In this document: positions 61,473-64,000 of the stretch, in pieces
Numbering within the stretch: the stretch's first letter is position 1
Layout: each line of letters starts with the position of its first letter
Assembly (NCBI GenBank): GCA_038237435.1
Contig: JBBRYT010000001.1
Location: 62,001-126,000, forward strand
From: JACCTI01 sp038237435
Lineage (GTDB): Bacteria > Verrucomicrobiota > Verrucomicrobiia > Chthoniobacterales > UBA10450
Length of the DNA: 64,000 bases
Direction of reading: 5' to 3'
Notes under the pieces: generated by a model
The model's input: only the letters and a program-made list of their open reading frames with translations
Databases searched by the model: none
Told to the model about the DNA's origin: nothing
Made by a program: the position numbers and the translations under genes

Positions 61473-62186
61473 TTACATGTTGATCAAACGCTGCGGGACA
61501 AAAATGCGGTCGTCCGGGTGCAAGACAACGTCTTCGTCGGTGCGGCCTTCTTCGATCACGCGCTTCAAGTCGACGATCACTTCCTGGCCGTTCCGGCGGG
61601 TCAGTTTCACTTTCCGTTTGTTAGCGAAATCTCCGAAACCGCCGGCGCGAATAACCGCTTTGCTGACGGTGTATTCTTCATCCGGTGGAATTTCCTGGGG
61701 GCCCGGGCCTTTAACCGATCCGATGACGTAAACTTTGCCGCGCGATTTTTCGCTGACGTGATCGACCGCAATGATGACCGTTGCGTGATAGTAATATTCT
61801 TTCTCCAGCGCGCCCTTGATGCTGTAGGCCAAATCTTTCGAGGTGCGGCCGGCTGCTTGCACCAACCCAATGTAGGGAACTTCCAGTTGTCCGTTGTCGT
61901 TCACGCGGAGGCGCTGCGGATCGTTATCGCGATCTTCCACGACGCGGAAACTGACGAAGTCGTTAGGGCCCAGACGAGTGTGATCGTCGAGCACATTCAT
62001 GGAATTGGTGCGCATGACCGTGCTGGTAGTGGCCGGCTCCGCTGCGATCGCACGCGGGGTCGGCTGCGCCATCGCGGGCGAACTTTCCTGGGCCACACCT
62101 GGGGCCTGCGCGGCAAAAGTTTGCGCGAAAGTCGGCGGAGCGACCAGCGATAGAGCGGCTAGGAGAGCGCAGCCCGGAGTTCTCAT
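61473..62186 (-). CDS. Wza-type outer-membrane polysaccharide export protein
   Basis: A 237-residue protein with a signal peptide (cleavage ~FAQ, residue 22), no obvious lipobox, an Ala/Pro-rich linker, then the Poly_export domain (RLGPNDFVSFRVVEDRD, GQLEVPYIGLVQAAGRTSKDL) and an SLBB domain (VYVIGSVKGPGPQEI ... ISKAVIRAGGFGDFA-like). It forms the exit channel. It is 2 bp upstream of the wzc-type gene. Confidence 0.92.
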   Translation of the reverse strand: MRTPGCALLAALSLVAPPTFAQTFAAQAPGVAQESSPAMAQPTPRAIAAEPATTSTVMRTNSMNVLDDHTRLGPNDFVSFRVVEDRDNDPQRLRVNDNGQLEVPYIGLVQAAGRTSKDLAYSIKGALEKEYYYHATVIIAVDHVSEKSRGKVYVIGSVKGPGPQEIPPDEEYTVSKAVIRAGGFGDFANKRKVKLTRRNGQEVIVDLKRVIEEGRTDEDVVLHPDDRIFVPQRLINM

Positions 62187-62205
62187 GAAATTCTTTTCCT
62201 ACAAT

Positions 62206-63498
62206 TTAGAAACTGTAGGTGCCGTCGAGCGAAACGCGGTTCTGCTTATAATCACGCAGCGGCACATCGGAATCTTTCTGGGTGTATTGATAGCGGGCGC
62301 CGAGGGTGACATGCCGCGTCAATTGATAGCCGAGTGAAAGCGCGCCGCCGTAGCGATGCAGATGTTCATCGATGAAACCACCGGAATCATTGGCGTCTTC
62401 AAAGAACAGTTCCGTCGTAAGCAAGGTGCGATTGATAATGTTCCAAGTGGCGGTGTGCCGAACGTAATTGAGCACGGTGTAGTTGGAATTGATGCCGAGC
62501 TGCGATTCGTGGCCTATCGAGAGCCGCTGGGTGATCGCGGCATTGATGCGGTGCGAGATCAAGGCGTTGAAATAATAATCACTCAAGCTGCCGCGATCCT
62601 GAAAGACGAAGAACGGACCGAAGCGGACCGTGCTGTTATCGAAATCGATGTGTTGATAACCGCCGGCCAGGCGCACCTTCACGTAGGTGGTCAGCTGTGT
62701 TTCGACGAAGCCGCCGCCGCTATAAGTCCTCGAGTCATTCAAGAGATTTTGATCGTAGCGGTTGTTAACGAAGGCACCTTCAACTCCGACACCCGTGGTG
62801 GAGGTAGCGGCTATGCTCAGCGAACCACTGATCGAATCGGCGTTGCGATTAAGATAATCGAAATTGCTCGTGGTCGAGATGTAGTTGTAGTGATCGTAAC
62901 CGAGGGTCGCGACCGCTTTGTTCAAATCCCAGAGAAGAGAAACACCCGCGGTGTTTTCGAAGCGTCCGTAGTCAACCACATTGCTGATCTGCGCTTCGGC
63001 GATCGGATCCTGTTCCAGCGAAAAGCGATCGTGAAAATTGATGCGGAAATCGCTGACGAAAATGTCGAAGGAAACTTGCGAGCCTGGCGCGAGGAGGACG
63101 CTATTGGTGCTATTCTCCGGGTGATCGATGTAATAGGCGTAGCCCAGACCGAGATCAATGCGCAGAGTGTTCAACTGCGTCACCGGCCAGAGAGCGTTCA
63201 TGTTGATCATCGGCCGGAGAATGACATCCGACTGCTCATCGTTTTCCGACAAGTTGATATTGTCGTTGAATTCGACGCCCTGGGTGGCGCTGAAACGGAA
63301 ACGAATCGGACCGGCGAGCAAATTATAGGGAATTTGATCGAGAGTCTGTCGCCGCGCTTCCGCCGCGGCTTCACCGGCGAGGGATGGGCGCACGGCGTCC
63401 TGCGCCTGCAGTGTGATCGCCGTTAAGATAAGAGCGAAGAGGAATACGAGACCGATCCGCCGTGCAGACGATCCGTGAGTTGGAGAATTACTGCTCAT
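62206..63498 (-). CDS. outer-membrane beta-barrel protein of the exopolysaccharide locus
   Basis: The start is placed at MSSNSPTHGSSARRIGLVFL (63498), with signal core GLVFLFALILTAITLQAQ; a Met at 63558 is also possible. The ~430-residue protein has alternating hydrophobic/aromatic beta strands throughout and ends in a terminal aromatic strand (SLDGTYSF), as in barrels inserted by BAM. Similar genes often head Wza/Wzc operons and may form an outer export pore. Exact family not recognised. Confidence 0.8.
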   Translation of the reverse strand: MSSNSPTHGSSARRIGLVFLFALILTAITLQAQDAVRPSLAGEAAAEARRQTLDQIPYNLLAGPIRFRFSATQGVEFNDNINLSENDEQSDVILRPMINMNALWPVTQLNTLRIDLGLGYAYYIDHPENSTNSVLLAPGSQVSFDIFVSDFRINFHDRFSLEQDPIAEAQISNVVDYGRFENTAGVSLLWDLNKAVATLGYDHYNYISTTSNFDYLNRNADSISGSLSIAATSTTGVGVEGAFVNNRYDQNLLNDSRTYSGGGFVETQLTTYVKVRLAGGYQHIDFDNSTVRFGPFFVFQDRGSLSDYYFNALISHRINAAITQRLSIGHESQLGINSNYTVLNYVRHTATWNIINRTLLTTELFFEDANDSGGFIDEHLHRYGGALSLGYQLTRHVTLGARYQYTQKDSDVPLRDYKQNRVSLDGTYSF

Positions 63499-63563
63499 AG
63501 GTAGCGCAGTTTGAGTTAGCAGAAGTGGTACCAACCGCAAACGAGCGTTGAATATCATTGATT

Positions 63564-63586
63564 AAGGCGTAGTCGCCTTGTTTTTA
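63564..63586 (+). terminator. possible rho-independent terminator or leader hairpin
   Basis: A 6-bp stem AAGGCG / CGCCTT with loop TAGT (63564-63579) is followed by GTTTTTA. It is plus-strand oriented, yet no plus-strand gene lies immediately upstream; it may act in the leader of the gene at 63673 or on antisense transcripts. Confidence 0.35.
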
Positions 63587-63672
63587 CTCATGGAGCGCGA
63601 GAGCAACAAGAAATTTCGCCGCGGAAAAATTTTTGAACTGGCGCGGTCTAAGCTTTCCCAGGAGGGACATTA

Positions 63673-64000
63673 TGAAAAGGTTTCTCCTCCTTCTCGCCAG
63701 CGCAACGCTCGCGAATGCCTGTTTCGCCGCGCATTCGGATGATTCCAACGACCGCGCGGTTGAACTGGCCTCGCCGAACAACGGCGCGCAAATCGAATGC
63801 ATCACACCGGACGGCCGTGTGGAACGCCTGGCCCCGAACGAGACCGGTTCCGCCTCCGCCACCATCCTGCGCGACGAAACTCTTAGCTGCCCGCTTCAGG
63901 AAGGCATCACTACCTTTGTTTTGAAGCTGCCCGCTACATCGTTGCTCGATCATTTCTCTTTCGTGAATGAAAACGCCGCGGCCGCGGGCGAATTAAAAAT
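63673..64000 (+). CDS. secreted protein, truncated by window end
   Basis: The ATG at 63673 follows a strong Shine-Dalgarno (AGGAGGGA, 63661-63668). The first ~20 residues (MKRFLLLLASATLANACFAA) are a signal peptide; ACFAA makes a lipoprotein less likely but possible. 109 codons are visible and the end lies outside. No domain recognised. It is divergent from the exopolysaccharide operon. Confidence 0.8.

Noticed and set aside
62356..63426. Long plus-strand open frame (356 codons) opposite the outer-membrane barrel gene
   Set aside because: Its acidic/Val/Ile-rich composition is the mirror of barrel codons; no start signal or domain.
1..64000. tRNA, rRNA, riboswitch, CRISPR or transposase genes
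   Set aside because: I scanned for T-arm words, long spaced direct repeats and transposase motifs and found none convincing.

Overview
The window looks like a chromosomal segment of a Gram-negative bacterium, most likely Verrucomicrobiota (Spartobacteria / Chthoniobacterales-like). The evidence is indirect: a dnaN-dnaA pair, two ExbB/ExbD/TonB operons, outer-membrane exopolysaccharide machinery, MscL, PPDK and RNase R in a moderately GC-rich, densely packed genome. No rRNA or tRNA gene, CRISPR array, prophage or transposase was recognised. The taxonomic call is inference.

Layout. 0-3 kb: dnaN (cut by the window edge) and dnaA. 3-22 kb: housekeeping genes (def, ogg-type glycosylase, aspS, hisS, galE, mscL, leuS, rdgB) mixed with two TonB-energising operons (4.2-6.4 and 18.7-21.2 kb), a sodium:solute symporter and small secreted proteins. 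21-37 kb: FAH-family enzyme, phosphodiester glycosidase-like protein, membrane TPR protein, ABC ATPase, scpA, rodA, SprT-like protease, cdaA with a stunted CdaR/YbbR-like gene, folP, rnr, a Pur-alpha-like protein and ppdK. 37-63.5 kb: a Wzx/Wzy-type exopolysaccharide locus. An outer-membrane barrel, Wza, Wzc-type tyrosine kinase, flippase, about eleven glycosyltransferase genes, acyltransferases, an FkbM methyltransferase, an SGNH hydrolase and a Wzy-like polymerase run leftwards in a tightly overlapping operon. The priming sugar-phosphate transferase faces them at 39.4-40.8 kb, and a ligase/TPR protein lies beyond it.

The most unusual feature is not a gene. A non-palindromic 11-mer, GCCTAACGAGT, recurs throughout the window in both orientations. 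I count 36 exact copies by eye plus about 28 copies with one or two mismatches, against roughly 0.03 exact copies expected for a random 11-mer in 64 kb. Most copies lie inside genes, in whichever of the four stop-free frames applies (coding PNE, LTS, LVR or SLG). A few lie at gene junctions, where the motif supplies stop or start codons. In density and tolerance inside genes it resembles the DNA uptake sequences of Neisseria and Pasteurellaceae or other genome-marking motifs. I know of no description of this one. Its function is unproven and no competence gene is in the window.

Three other small repeat families are present: GTCATCCTGAG-ended palindromic elements that supply the last codons of two genes, REP-like GTAG hairpins, and a GAACATCGAA-type repeat inserted in frame in a glycosyltransferase.
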